64,000 bases of DNA from Ruegeria denitrificans. Lineage in GTDB: Bacteria; Pseudomonadota; Alphaproteobacteria; Rhodobacterales; Rhodobacteraceae. The number at the start of each line of letters is the position of its first letter. Within the stretch, counting starts at the first letter, position 1. The stretch lies in assembly GCF_001458295.1 (NCBI RefSeq), contig NZ_CYUD01000004.1, forward strand, positions 62,001-126,000, in the 5' to 3' direction. Both the position numbers and the translations under genes were made by a program. Positions 54,133 through 64,000 of this stretch are shown here, piece after piece. The notes beneath the pieces were generated by a model, which was given only the letters and a program-made list of their open reading frames with translations, ran no database searches and was not told the DNA's origin.

Positions 54133-56178
54133 CTATGACCGGCGACGGCGACGGCGACCAGACCCTTCCTCGGCCCCGCCGCCGGAGTTGAACGAGGGTG
54201 AGGGCAGCGTAACCACTTGCGCCAGTTCCGGGAACGGATCGGTTTTGTGCGGGATGGCGTTTGCGGCGACGAAATGGTCCTGAAACTTGGGTTCAATCGC
54301 GGTTTCGACCTTGGTAATTTCGCGCACGACGCGCTCGATTTCGGAGCGTGAACTGATATTGCAAAGTGCAATCCGAGCGCCAGTGCCTGCCGCGTTGCCC
54401 GCGCTTGAGACCTTATCCAGCGGTGCGTCAGGGATCATGCCCAGAACCATCGCGTGTTTGGTCGAAATATGCGCACCGAACGCCCCGGCCAGAACAACAC
54501 GATCCACCCTGTCGACTTCCATGACATCCATCAGAAGGCGTGCACCGGCATACAGCGCGGATTTTGCCAGTTGGATGGCGCGGATATCGCCTTGGGTCAC
54601 GGTGATACGCGGGCCGCCTTCGGCGCTGGCGTCGTGGATCAGGTAGGCATGGGTGCGGCCTTCGGGCACACAACGCGCGGTGCCGGTTTGCTCGGCCGAT
54701 CCGATCAGACCGCTTTCATCCAGCAAACCAGCAATACGCATCTCGGCGACGGCCTCGATAATGCCCGAACCGCAGATGCCGGTGATGCCGGTGGTGGAGA
54801 TATCCAGTTCAAAGCCGTCCTCATCGGACCATTTTTCGGACCCAATCACCCGGAAACGAGGCTCTTTGGTGACGGGATCAATCTCGATCCGTTCAATGGC
54901 GCCGGGGGCTGCACGTTGACCGGAACTGATCTGAGCCCCCTCGAACGCCGGGCCGGTGGGTGAGGAACACGCCAGAACGCGGCTGGTGTTACCCAACAGA
55001 ATCTCGGCGTTGGTGCCGACGTCGACGATCAGCACGAGGTCTTCGGATTTGCCCGGCTCTTCCGACAGGGCAACGGCGGCGCAGTCGGCACCGACATGGC
55101 CCGCGATGCAGGGCAGGATATAGACTTGCGCGCGGCGGTTCATATTCGTCAGGTCCATTTCACGCGCGGGCAGGGACATGCTTTCGGATGTGGCCAGCGC
55201 AAACGGAGCCTGACCCAACTCGACCGGGTCCAGGCCCAGCAGTAGGTGGTGCATAACGGGGTTGCAGACGAACACGGTTTCGACGATCAGGTCGCCATCA
55301 ATCCCGGCTTCATCCGCGATCGAGGTGGTCAGGTCATTGATCGCCTCGCGCACTGCTTTGGTCATTTCCTTATCGCCGTCGGGGTTCATCATCGAATATG
55401 ACACGCGGCTCATCAGGTCTTCGCCAAAGCGGATTTGCGGATTCATCAGGCCCGAGGACGCTTTGACTTCACCGGTTTCCAGATCGGTCAGGTGGGCCGC
55501 AATCGTGGTCGAACCAAGGTCGATGGCTAGGCCATACAGCCCGCTTTCATGCAGGCCGGGCCAGATTTCGACGACCTGCGCCACCGAGTCCTTGTGGCCC
55601 TTGTGAACGGCAACCGTGACCTCCCATTTGCCTTTGCGCAGCACCGGTTGCAGCTTGGACATCAGCGACAAATCAGCGGTGACCGCGTCGATATGCCATT
55701 GCTCACGCAGGGCGCGCTCCAGCCGTTCCAGATCACCGGTGGGTGAGTGCATGTCGGGTTCCTCAACCACCACGAAATACAGCCGGGTTGCCGGGTCCAT
55801 GGTTATGGCGCGCGCGGTGGCAGCCTTGCGAACGACCTGACGGTGCACCTGGCTTTCCGGCGGAACGTCAATCACGATGTCGCCCTGAACGGTGGCCTGA
55901 CAGCCCAGACGGCGACCGGTTTTCAGCCCTCGCTTATCGTCATAGCGTTGCTCGACGGCATTCCATTCGCTCAGCGCGTTTTCGGATACGGTCACGCCAT
56001 GCTTGGGAAACTCACCATAGCTGGGCGTAATCTGGCATTTCGAACAGATCCCACGCCCGCCACAGACTGAATCCAGATCTACGCCCAACTGCCGGGCGGC
56101 GGTCAGAACCGGGGTGCCTACGGGGAAATGCCCACGTTTGCCCGAGGGGGTAAAGACAACAAGGGGGTCGGTGGTCAT
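54133..56178 (-). CDS. Reductive activator of corrinoid-dependent methyltransferases (2Fe-2S plus ASKHA, DUF4445 family)
   Basis: The protein has 681 residues from the ATG at 56178; 31 upstream codons lack support. An N-terminal plant-type ferredoxin domain has cysteines 39, 45, 48 and 93 (CGGRGICSKC, then LGCQ). The ASKHA part has AIDLGSTTIAAHL near residue 235, LIVDVGTNAEILLGN near 400, GICGSGIIEAV near 490 and VVLAGAFGAHI near 600. Such proteins use ATP and a low-potential electron to return Co(II) corrinoids to active Co(I). The C-terminus ends EEGSGRRRRRRS, an arginine-rich tail like that of the nearby methyltransferase. Confidence 0.92.
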   Translation of the reverse strand: MTTDPLVVFTPSGKRGHFPVGTPVLTAARQLGVDLDSVCGGRGICSKCQITPSYGEFPKHGVTVSENALSEWNAVEQRYDDKRGLKTGRRLGCQATVQGDIVIDVPPESQVHRQVVRKAATARAITMDPATRLYFVVVEEPDMHSPTGDLERLERALREQWHIDAVTADLSLMSKLQPVLRKGKWEVTVAVHKGHKDSVAQVVEIWPGLHESGLYGLAIDLGSTTIAAHLTDLETGEVKASSGLMNPQIRFGEDLMSRVSYSMMNPDGDKEMTKAVREAINDLTTSIADEAGIDGDLIVETVFVCNPVMHHLLLGLDPVELGQAPFALATSESMSLPAREMDLTNMNRRAQVYILPCIAGHVGADCAAVALSEEPGKSEDLVLIVDVGTNAEILLGNTSRVLACSSPTGPAFEGAQISSGQRAAPGAIERIEIDPVTKEPRFRVIGSEKWSDEDGFELDISTTGITGICGSGIIEAVAEMRIAGLLDESGLIGSAEQTGTARCVPEGRTHAYLIHDASAEGGPRITVTQGDIRAIQLAKSALYAGARLLMDVMEVDRVDRVVLAGAFGAHISTKHAMVLGMIPDAPLDKVSSAGNAAGTGARIALCNISSRSEIERVVREITKVETAIEPKFQDHFVAANAIPHKTDPFPELAQVVTLPSPSFNSGGGAEEGSGRRRRRRS

Positions 56179-56393
56179 ATCTGGCCTGCCTTTTTGTATT
56201 CGCGCGTATGCCGGGCAAGATATGAGTTTGTGCGCAAAGGGAAAGGGCAATCCGCGGCAGGTTTTGGGCAAGGAACGTCGTTTTTTACCGCGGCAACGGC
56301 CCGCAGGGGAAAACTAGTTTAGGTCAGGGGCTTTTCCTTAGCACAAATCCATGTAATAGGGTCACCGCCAAACGGGCTTTTGCATGAGGTTAG

Positions 56394-57845
<1,452 letters not shown>

Positions 57846-57864
57846 TTGCAGCCGTTGTGTAATG

Positions 57865-57890
57865 CGGCGCCCGGATCAGGGCGCCGTTTT
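57865..57890 (+). terminator. Intrinsic terminator of guaB
   Basis: CGGCGCCC, loop GGATCA, and GGGCGCCG form an eight-pair stem, followed by TTTT. Confidence 0.85.
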
Positions 57891-57940
57891 GCGTTCGTGG
57901 CGCGCCTGTCCGGGCCACGCCAACAGTATCGGAAAACGCC

Positions 57941-59098
57941 ATGACCCCGGCCGCTCGAATTCAGGCTTCGATAGAAATTCTTGAACAGATTCTCTCTGGC
58001 ACACCCGTCGAAAAATCGCTGACCAATTGGGCGCGCCGCAGCCGGTTTGCCGGGTCCAAGGATCGAGCAGCGGTTCGGGATCATGTGTTTGAAGCGTTAC
58101 GGTGCAAGCGGTCTTTTGCGGCGCTTGGTGGCGCGGAAACCGGACGCGGCTTGATGATCGGAGCGGTGCGTGGGTCGGGCGAAGAATTGGCGGATCTGTT
58201 TTCGGGTGCACGCCATGCGCCTGCGGTATTGTCCCAGGATGAGAACGGACGAGAATTCCTAACGGATGCCGAGCGCTATGACATTCCAGAATGGCTTTGG
58301 CCAAGATTCCAGTCTTCGCTGGGGGATCAGACTGTTGCGGTCGCACGGGCATTGCAACACCGCGCGCCAGTGCATCTGCGGGTCAATTTGATCAAAACGG
58401 ACGTACCAGACGCGATTGCCGCGTTGGCGGTGGAAGATATCAAAGCGGTCGCGCATCCGGCCTGCGAAACTGCCCTGGAAGTGGCAGAAGGGGCTCGTAA
58501 GATCGCGCAAAGCCGAGCTTACACAGAAGGATTGGTCGAGCTTCAGGATGCCGCCAGCCAGGCCGTTGTGGCCGCCTTGGAATTGCGCCCAGAGATGCGA
58601 GTTCTGGATTTTTGCGCGGGTGGCGGTGGCAAATCGCTGGCTCTGGCCGCGCATCAGGGGGTGAAGGTGATTGCCCATGACGTGAACGCATCTCGGATGC
58701 GCGATCTGCCAGCGCGAGCGGAACGGGCGGGGGTGCAAGTTCAGATCGTGTCGACGGATGAGCTCCCACAACAGGACCCTTTCGACGTGGTTCTGGCCGA
58801 CGCTCCATGTTCGGGCAGCGGGTCATGGCGGCGAGCACCGGCAGGTAAGTGGGCACTGACCGAAGACCGGTTACAAGAACTAACGGGGATTCAATCTTGC
58901 ATATTGGATCAGTTGAAGACTTTGGTCGCGCCGGGCGGAGTTCTGGCTTATGCGACGTGTTCCATGCTGGATGATGAAAACGGTAATATCGTCGATGCAT
59001 TCCTGCGCGCGAACCCTCAATGGTCCGAGACTTTTCGCAAAACGTGGCTGGTTTCGCACGGTGCTGACGGTTTCTTTACTGCACACTTGACGCGGTAG
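57941..59098 (+). CDS. RsmB/Sun-type rRNA cytosine-5 methyltransferase
   Basis: The 385-residue protein has an N-terminal NusB-like helical region and a C-terminal methyltransferase domain. Motif I is LDFCAGGGGKSLALAA near residue 223; the motif IV cysteine is in DAPCSGSGSWRRAP near residue 286; the motif VI catalytic cysteine is in ATCSMLDDENG near residue 345. It methylates a cytosine in 16S rRNA by family analogy. A terminator-like dyad and then cckA follow. Confidence 0.9.
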   Translation: MTPAARIQASIEILEQILSGTPVEKSLTNWARRSRFAGSKDRAAVRDHVFEALRCKRSFAALGGAETGRGLMIGAVRGSGEELADLFSGARHAPAVLSQDENGREFLTDAERYDIPEWLWPRFQSSLGDQTVAVARALQHRAPVHLRVNLIKTDVPDAIAALAVEDIKAVAHPACETALEVAEGARKIAQSRAYTEGLVELQDAASQAVVAALELRPEMRVLDFCAGGGGKSLALAAHQGVKVIAHDVNASRMRDLPARAERAGVQVQIVSTDELPQQDPFDVVLADAPCSGSGSWRRAPAGKWALTEDRLQELTGIQSCILDQLKTLVAPGGVLAYATCSMLDDENGNIVDAFLRANPQWSETFRKTWLVSHGADGFFTAHLTR

Positions 59099-59141
59099 TG
59101 CGTCAAGGCATAGCAACTTTAGGAAGAGTGTCCGCCTTCGC

Positions 59142-59157
59142 TTAAGCGGACATTAAC
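59142..59157 (+). promoter_or_regulatory. CtrA-type binding site upstream of cckA
   Basis: TTAA-GCGGACA-TTAAC is an exact match to the TTAA-N7-TTAAC consensus of the alphaproteobacterial cell-cycle regulator CtrA, 45 bases before the cckA start. The same segment overlaps an inverted repeat TGTCCGC/GCGGACA at about 59130-59152, which could instead belong to a weak terminator of the upstream gene. Confidence 0.65.
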
Positions 59158-59202
59158 CTTATTTGGGCTGACTACCCGAAAGCCCATCGACTTGAGTTGT
59201 TT

Positions 59203-61494
59203 ATGACTGACATTACAGACGTTTTTTCTGATCCGTCTTCACAGAAAACCCCCTCTGGCTTGCGACTTGTCGCTTTGGTTGTCATGGGCGCGCTGATAAG
59301 CCTAACGCCCGTTGTGGGGGTGTTACCCAAGATCTGGAATACCGGTTTCTTTGTGGCCGGTGTATCACTGCTGGCCGCATCGGCTTTGGTGGTGCTGCGA
59401 GGTAAGATCGTCGATTACACGGCGCGGCAATCGGTGAAAGCTATGGCCGTGTTTGCCGAGCAGGATCTTTTCCCCTGCGTGATTGCGAATGCTCAGGGTG
59501 ATATTCTGACCTCCAATCCTGAAGCACGCTCTCACTTTCAGGCTTTTCCCGGCAAACGGTTGGAGCAATGCCTGAAATCCGTGTTCGCGAACCCTCCGGC
59601 CATACTGCTGAGGTTGCAATCCTCGGCTGAAATCTATGGTAAAGCGCGCGAAGATGTTGTGACCGTTGGATCGACGATCCCTGTTTCCGTGTTCAATGTC
59701 GGCCAAGGTCGGTTTTGCTGGCGATTTCATCTGGAAACGCCTGGGCAGTGGGATGACGTCAACATTCCGGTTCTGACCGAAGGGCGAAACGGCACATTGT
59801 TGCGTATGAATGACGCGGCCGCGCACCTGTTGGGGCAGAGACCGGATATGTTGCATGAGGTCTTGACCAGCGAACCGCGAGGGCAGGGCGATATCGTGCA
59901 GGTTCAGACGTCAGGCGGCGCTATTCCCGCGGTTGTATGTGAACTCGGTCGGTCAGGCACCGTTCGGAACTTGCTTGTTTTGCCGATGGAAGATGCAGGG
60001 CAGGCAAGTAGCGGCGCGTCCTTTGCCGAACTGCCAGTTCCGATCATGCGTCTTGCGCCAGATGGTCGTATTCTCGAGGCCAACCGGCTGGCCGTGAAGC
60101 TGATCGGAGACGTTGAGCCCGGTGAAACCAATGTCGATCAAATCATGAAAGGATTGGGGCATCCGATTCTGGATTGGCTGGGCAGAATGGCAGCTCAGGA
60201 GCCGACCATGCGATCCGAGTTTCTGCGCCTGACCAGACAGGATAAAGAAATCTTTCTCCAGGTCACCCTAAACCGTGTGGTGAGTAACGGTCAGGTCTGT
60301 CTGATAGCGGTTCTGAATGATGCTACCGAACTCAAAACGCTTGAAGCGCAGTTCGTGCAAGGACAAAAAATGCAGGCAGTAGGGCAGTTGGCTGGTGGTG
60401 TTGCCCATGATTTCAATAACCTTCTAACCGCCATATCCGGGCATTGCGACCTGTTGTTGTTGCGACACGATCAGAATGACCCGAACTACGGAGATCTTGT
60501 GCAGATTAACCAGAATGCCAATCGGGCAGCTGCTTTGGTCAGCCAGCTGTTGGCGTTTTCACGCAAGCAAACATTGCAACCCGAAGTGCTGGACCTGAGG
60601 GATACGATCTCGGACCTGATCCATTTGCTGAACCGGTTGGTGGGTGAAAAAGTGCGGCTGATCCTCAGCCATGATCCTGTTCTCAAACCCGTTCGGGCGG
60701 ATAAACGTCAGCTGGAACAGGTGTTCATGAACCTTGTTGTAAACGCGCGCGATGCGATGCCGGATGGCGGCGAGATTCGGATTGAGACCGAGGTGATCGT
60801 GCTGAACCAGCCTTTCACGCGTGACCGTGCAACGGTTCAACCGGGTGAATACGTGACCGTCAAGGTGATCGACAGTGGGACGGGTATACCCGCCGACAAG
60901 CTGCAAAAGGTATTTGAACCGTTCTATACAACGAAACGCACCGGCGAAGGCACGGGATTGGGCTTGTCCACTGTGTATGGGATCGTCAAGCAAACCGGCG
61001 GTTTCATCTTTGTCGATAGTCTTCCGGGCCATGGTACGGAGTTCATTGTCTATCTTCCGGTCTCTACTGCTCTGCAGGTGGTACAGGAAGAGACGATGCC
61101 AGCCGCCGACACTCAAAACACCCGACAGGGTGAAGGCGTGGTGCTGCTGGTCGAGGACGAAGCCCCGGTACGTGCCTTTGCAACCCGCGCGCTGCGGTTG
61201 AAGGGCTATACCGTGCTCGAGGCAGACTCAGCCGAGGAGGCGCTGCGCTTGCTCGAGGACGGAGCGTTGAATGTCGATGTTTTCGTTACGGATGTGGTCA
61301 TGCCAGGAATGGACGGGCCAACCTGGGTATGCCAGGCAATGGAGACGCGTCCGGATGTTCGGGTGATCTTTATGTCCGGCTATACCGAAGGGGCATTCGG
61401 CGACTCTGGCCCGAAAATCGCGAATTCGACTTTCCTGCCGAAACCATTCTCATTGAATCAGCTGACCGAAGCGGTGTTTCAACAGATTAACTGA
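59203..61494 (+). CDS. cckA: Hybrid sensor histidine kinase CckA
   Basis: The protein has 763 residues from the ATG at 59203; a TTG two codons upstream is an alternative. Two transmembrane helices (residues about 20-65) are followed by PAS-like domains (about 75-370), a HisKA domain with GGVAHDFNNLLTAISGHCDLL (phosphorylated histidine near residue 404), an ATPase domain with NLVVNARDAMPDGG and GTGLGLSTVYGIVKQTGG, and a C-terminal receiver with VFVTDVVMPGMDG (phospho-aspartate near residue 701). CckA feeds phosphate through ChpT to CtrA. In Rhodobacteraceae this relay controls motility and gene transfer agents. A CtrA site upstream suggests feedback. Confidence 0.94.
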   Translation: MTDITDVFSDPSSQKTPSGLRLVALVVMGALISLTPVVGVLPKIWNTGFFVAGVSLLAASALVVLRGKIVDYTARQSVKAMAVFAEQDLFPCVIANAQGDILTSNPEARSHFQAFPGKRLEQCLKSVFANPPAILLRLQSSAEIYGKAREDVVTVGSTIPVSVFNVGQGRFCWRFHLETPGQWDDVNIPVLTEGRNGTLLRMNDAAAHLLGQRPDMLHEVLTSEPRGQGDIVQVQTSGGAIPAVVCELGRSGTVRNLLVLPMEDAGQASSGASFAELPVPIMRLAPDGRILEANRLAVKLIGDVEPGETNVDQIMKGLGHPILDWLGRMAAQEPTMRSEFLRLTRQDKEIFLQVTLNRVVSNGQVCLIAVLNDATELKTLEAQFVQGQKMQAVGQLAGGVAHDFNNLLTAISGHCDLLLLRHDQNDPNYGDLVQINQNANRAAALVSQLLAFSRKQTLQPEVLDLRDTISDLIHLLNRLVGEKVRLILSHDPVLKPVRADKRQLEQVFMNLVVNARDAMPDGGEIRIETEVIVLNQPFTRDRATVQPGEYVTVKVIDSGTGIPADKLQKVFEPFYTTKRTGEGTGLGLSTVYGIVKQTGGFIFVDSLPGHGTEFIVYLPVSTALQVVQEETMPAADTQNTRQGEGVVLLVEDEAPVRAFATRALRLKGYTVLEADSAEEALRLLEDGALNVDVFVTDVVMPGMDGPTWVCQAMETRPDVRVIFMSGYTEGAFGDSGPKIANSTFLPKPFSLNQLTEAVFQQIN

Positions 61495-61499
61495 CCACA

Positions 61500-62093
61500 T
61501 CAATGTGCGGCGTCGTGACAGATGAACTCGGCGTCGTGGCGTTTCCGAAATTTTCGCTCGGTTTCTGGTGACAAGGCAAGCTCACGTTGGGGGGAGACGT
61601 TTTCCCGCTGCAGGTTTATCTGCATGTTCAGACGATCCTGAAGGAAGTTCAAAATCTTATCCTGATTTTCATACTTGAAGACATGGCTTGCGCCAAATCC
61701 GTTGCTTCGGGTGCGAAAAAATTGGCTTTGACTGCCCACATCCGCGAAATCGGGGCGCGGAGATTTCATATAGGCCTGCACGAACTCGTCAAAGGTCATG
61801 TCTCGGGTCGAGTGTGGGTGTCCGATACGATCATCACGGCTGCGGAATCGATACCAACTGCCCAGCCAATCAATCGGTTCGCGCACGACTGCCATGATCT
61901 CCATCTCGGTGCCGTACATTTTTCGAAAAATGTTCTGGAAAAAGCGGTCATAGCGCCGAACTGGGGCATGTTTCAGATCTGGCGGGCCGGTCACGATAAA
62001 ATCGGCGCGGTCGTGCAGGGCTGAGTGGTAGGCCGTGCTTCCGGTTTTGGGAACAGCCAGAAACGCAAGGCGTTCCTTATAGAAAACAAGCAT
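61500..62093 (-). CDS. Sulfotransferase family protein
   Basis: The 197-residue protein starts with the PAPS-binding loop FLAVPKTGSTAYHSAL near residue 11 and has the 3'-phosphate motif VVREPIDWLGSWYRFRSR near residue 68. It is cytoplasmic, compact, and resembles the short sulfotransferases of Roseobacter-group genomes; acceptor unknown. It converges with cckA, ending 5 bases from its stop. Confidence 0.87.
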   Translation of the reverse strand: MLVFYKERLAFLAVPKTGSTAYHSALHDRADFIVTGPPDLKHAPVRRYDRFFQNIFRKMYGTEMEIMAVVREPIDWLGSWYRFRSRDDRIGHPHSTRDMTFDEFVQAYMKSPRPDFADVGSQSQFFRTRSNGFGASHVFKYENQDKILNFLQDRLNMQINLQRENVSPQRELALSPETERKFRKRHDAEFICHDAAH

Positions 62094-62215
62094 TTATTTG
62101 CCCTGTGCCGATCTTTGTTACGAACGCAGATTGGCGTAAACGACTCTTTAACACAATTGCCCAACAGTAAGTATTGTAAGTTTTAGTTGAAATGTTCTCT
62201 TTTTGGTCCCATAAG

Positions 62216-62230
62216 GAACAAGAGGCGAAC
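62216..62230 (-). promoter_or_regulatory. LexA (SOS) box of recA
   Basis: GAAC-AAGAGGC-GAAC is, on the minus strand, GTTC-N7-GTTC, the exact alphaproteobacterial LexA operator. It lies 55 bases before the recA start. An imperfect copy (GTTC-N7-GGTC) overlaps at about 62194-62208. Confidence 0.85.
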
Positions 62231-62285
62231 AAAGCAGCGATTGCCGCCCGTTCAAGGGTGTGACAAAAGGGAAGGTGACAGGACA

Positions 62286-63353
62286 ATGGCGGATCTTCTG
62301 ACAATGAGCGACAAGAAAAACGCAGACAAGCAAAAGGCGCTCGACAGCGCGCTGGCCCAGATTGAACGCCAGTTTGGCAAGGGCTCGATCATGAAGCTGG
62401 GCGAGGATGCCAAGCAGGACATCGACGCAAGCTCAACCGGTTCTTTGGGTCTGGATATCGCGCTGGGTATCGGTGGTTTGCCGATGGGTCGGATCGTTGA
62501 AATTTACGGGCCGGAAAGCTCGGGTAAGACAACGCTGACGCTGCACTGCATTGCCGAACAGCAAAAACGCGGCGGGGTATGTGCATTCGTGGATGCGGAA
62601 CATGCGCTGGACCCGCAATACGCGCGCAAGCTGGGTGTTGATCTGGATGAGTTGCTGATCTCGCAGCCAGACACAGGCGAGCAAGCGCTTGAGATCACCG
62701 ATACATTGGTACGCTCAGGCGCGGTGAACATGGTCGTTGTCGACTCGGTTGCGGCGCTGACGCCAAAATCCGAGTTGGAAGGCGATATGGGTGATAGCAG
62801 TGTCGGCGTTCAGGCGCGTCTGATGAGCCAGGCAATGCGCAAACTGACCGGTTCTATCAGCCGTTCGAACTGCATGGTGATCTTCATCAACCAGATTCGG
62901 ATGAAGATCGGCGTTATGTTCGGCAGCCCCGAAACCACGACCGGTGGCAATGCACTGAAATTTTACAGCTCGGTCCGTCTGGATATTCGCCGCATCGGTG
63001 CGATCAAGGACCGTGATGAGGTTGTTGGCAACCAAACCCGCGTCAAAGTCGTCAAAAACAAGGTGGCGCCGCCGTTCAAGCAAGTGGAATTCGACATCAT
63101 GTATGGCGAAGGCATCAGCAAAATGGGCGAACTGCTGGATCTGGGCGTCAAGGCCGGCGTGGTCGAAAAGTCCGGTTCGTGGTTCAGTTATGGCGACGAA
63201 CGGATCGGGCAGGGGCGTGAGAACGCCAAGCAATACCTGCGCGACAACAGCCGTGCCGCGCTTGAGATCGAAGACAAGATTCGCGCGGCGCATGGTCTGG
63301 ACTTCGACATGCCAGCCGGCGCCACCGAGGATGATGACATCCTCGAGGCTTAA
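62286..63353 (+). CDS. recA: Recombinase A
   Basis: The protein has 355 residues from the ATG at 62286; longer frames run through the SOS operator and are rejected. Walker A is [10 protein letters not shown] near residue 76, Walker B is [11 protein letters not shown] near residue 150, and loop L2 is [22 protein letters not shown] near residue 200. It mediates homologous recombination and LexA cleavage. It begins [20 protein letters not shown], as in relatives. The C-terminal tail is acidic (EDDDILEA). Confidence 0.98.
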   Translation: MADLLTMSDKKNADKQKALDSALAQIERQFGKGSIMKLGEDAKQDIDASSTGSLGLDIALGIGGLPMGRIVEIYGPESSGKTTLTLHCIAEQQKRGGVCAFVDAEHALDPQYARKLGVDLDELLISQPDTGEQALEITDTLVRSGAVNMVVVDSVAALTPKSELEGDMGDSSVGVQARLMSQAMRKLTGSISRSNCMVIFINQIRMKIGVMFGSPETTTGGNALKFYSSVRLDIRRIGAIKDRDEVVGNQTRVKVVKNKVAPPFKQVEFDIMYGEGISKMGELLDLGVKAGVVEKSGSWFSYGDERIGQGRENAKQYLRDNSRAALEIEDKIRAAHGLDFDMPAGATEDDDILEA

Positions 63354-63501
63354 ACGGTCGCTGACTGGAACAGCAGAACACCCGGCACCCTAAAGGTGCT
63401 GATGATATCAAAAACAGGGCGGTCCATCGGGGCCGCCTTGGTTCGTTCTGCGGGTCCAATGCTGTGGACTATCCGCAGGGACAGGGATAAACCCGTTTTA
63501 A

Positions 63502-64000
<499 letters not shown>

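Overview
The window is a chromosomal segment of a marine Rhodobacteraceae (Roseobacter-group) alphaproteobacterium. This is inferred from the gene families: a two-domain cold-shock protein, a large B12-dependent ribonucleotide reductase, non-pyrrolysine MttB-type methyltransferases, TAXI-TRAP and BCCT transporters, a CckA hybrid kinase with a CtrA-type site, and a GTTC-N7-GTTC SOS box at recA. Coding density is high and gene pairs often overlap by ATGA or TGATG. I see no insertion sequence, prophage, CRISPR array, rRNA gene or integration scar. Three tRNA genes are present: Pro-TGG, Leu-CAA and Gly-CCC.

Layout. 1-1250: end of a cold-shock gene, a DUF192 protein, tRNA-Pro and a lipoprotein. 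1251-5950: nrdJ, with a gene-free dyad-rich 5' region and a 3' region of consecutive hairpins ending in an intrinsic terminator (candidate ncRNA). 5951-10186: EF-hand protein, an MttB-family methyltransferase preceded by a 30-codon leader ORF and hairpin, a beta-barrel protein and an aminotransferase. 10187-20028: mostly housekeeping (cysS, cimA, a squalene/phytoene-synthase-like protein, MFS, DNA glycosylase, esterase, GNAT, VOC, RluE-like pseudouridine synthase, HNH nuclease, dsbB, YqaA). 20174-26465: tRNA-Leu, a BCCT transporter with an overlapping 48-residue membrane microprotein, and a TAXI-TRAP operon ending in a UspA protein. 26473-30561: an AttEFGH-like ABC transporter/lipocalin operon. 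30713-36111: ion channel, cardiolipin synthase, exported HAD phosphatase, arylsulfatase and a divergent Crp-type regulator. 36115-42239: a six-gene MoxR/Bat operon. 42359-49589: histone-deacetylase family protein, AI-2E family protein, BrkB, an eight-haem cytochrome c, a small protein, rlmE and Ppx/GppA. 49831-56178: a corrinoid/folate one-carbon region. 56397-64000: guaB, an RsmB-type methyltransferase, cckA, a sulfotransferase, recA and the start of alaS.

The most coherent theme is corrinoid-dependent C1 metabolism in what looks like an aerobe. The window holds an MttB-type methyltransferase, a divergent MTHFR-like protein, a methyl-THF:corrinoid methyltransferase and a reductive activator of corrinoid proteins (2Fe-2S plus ASKHA domains), together with B12-dependent NrdJ. 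The plausible flow is methylamine/betaine to corrinoid protein (not in this window) to THF to oxidation through the MTHFR-like enzyme, with the activator rescuing inactive Co(II). Three of these proteins carry Gly/Arg-rich termini outside their catalytic domains.

All calls rest on reading the sequence and on family knowledge. No database search was run, and start codons were chosen by overlap, Shine-Dalgarno position and family N-termini.
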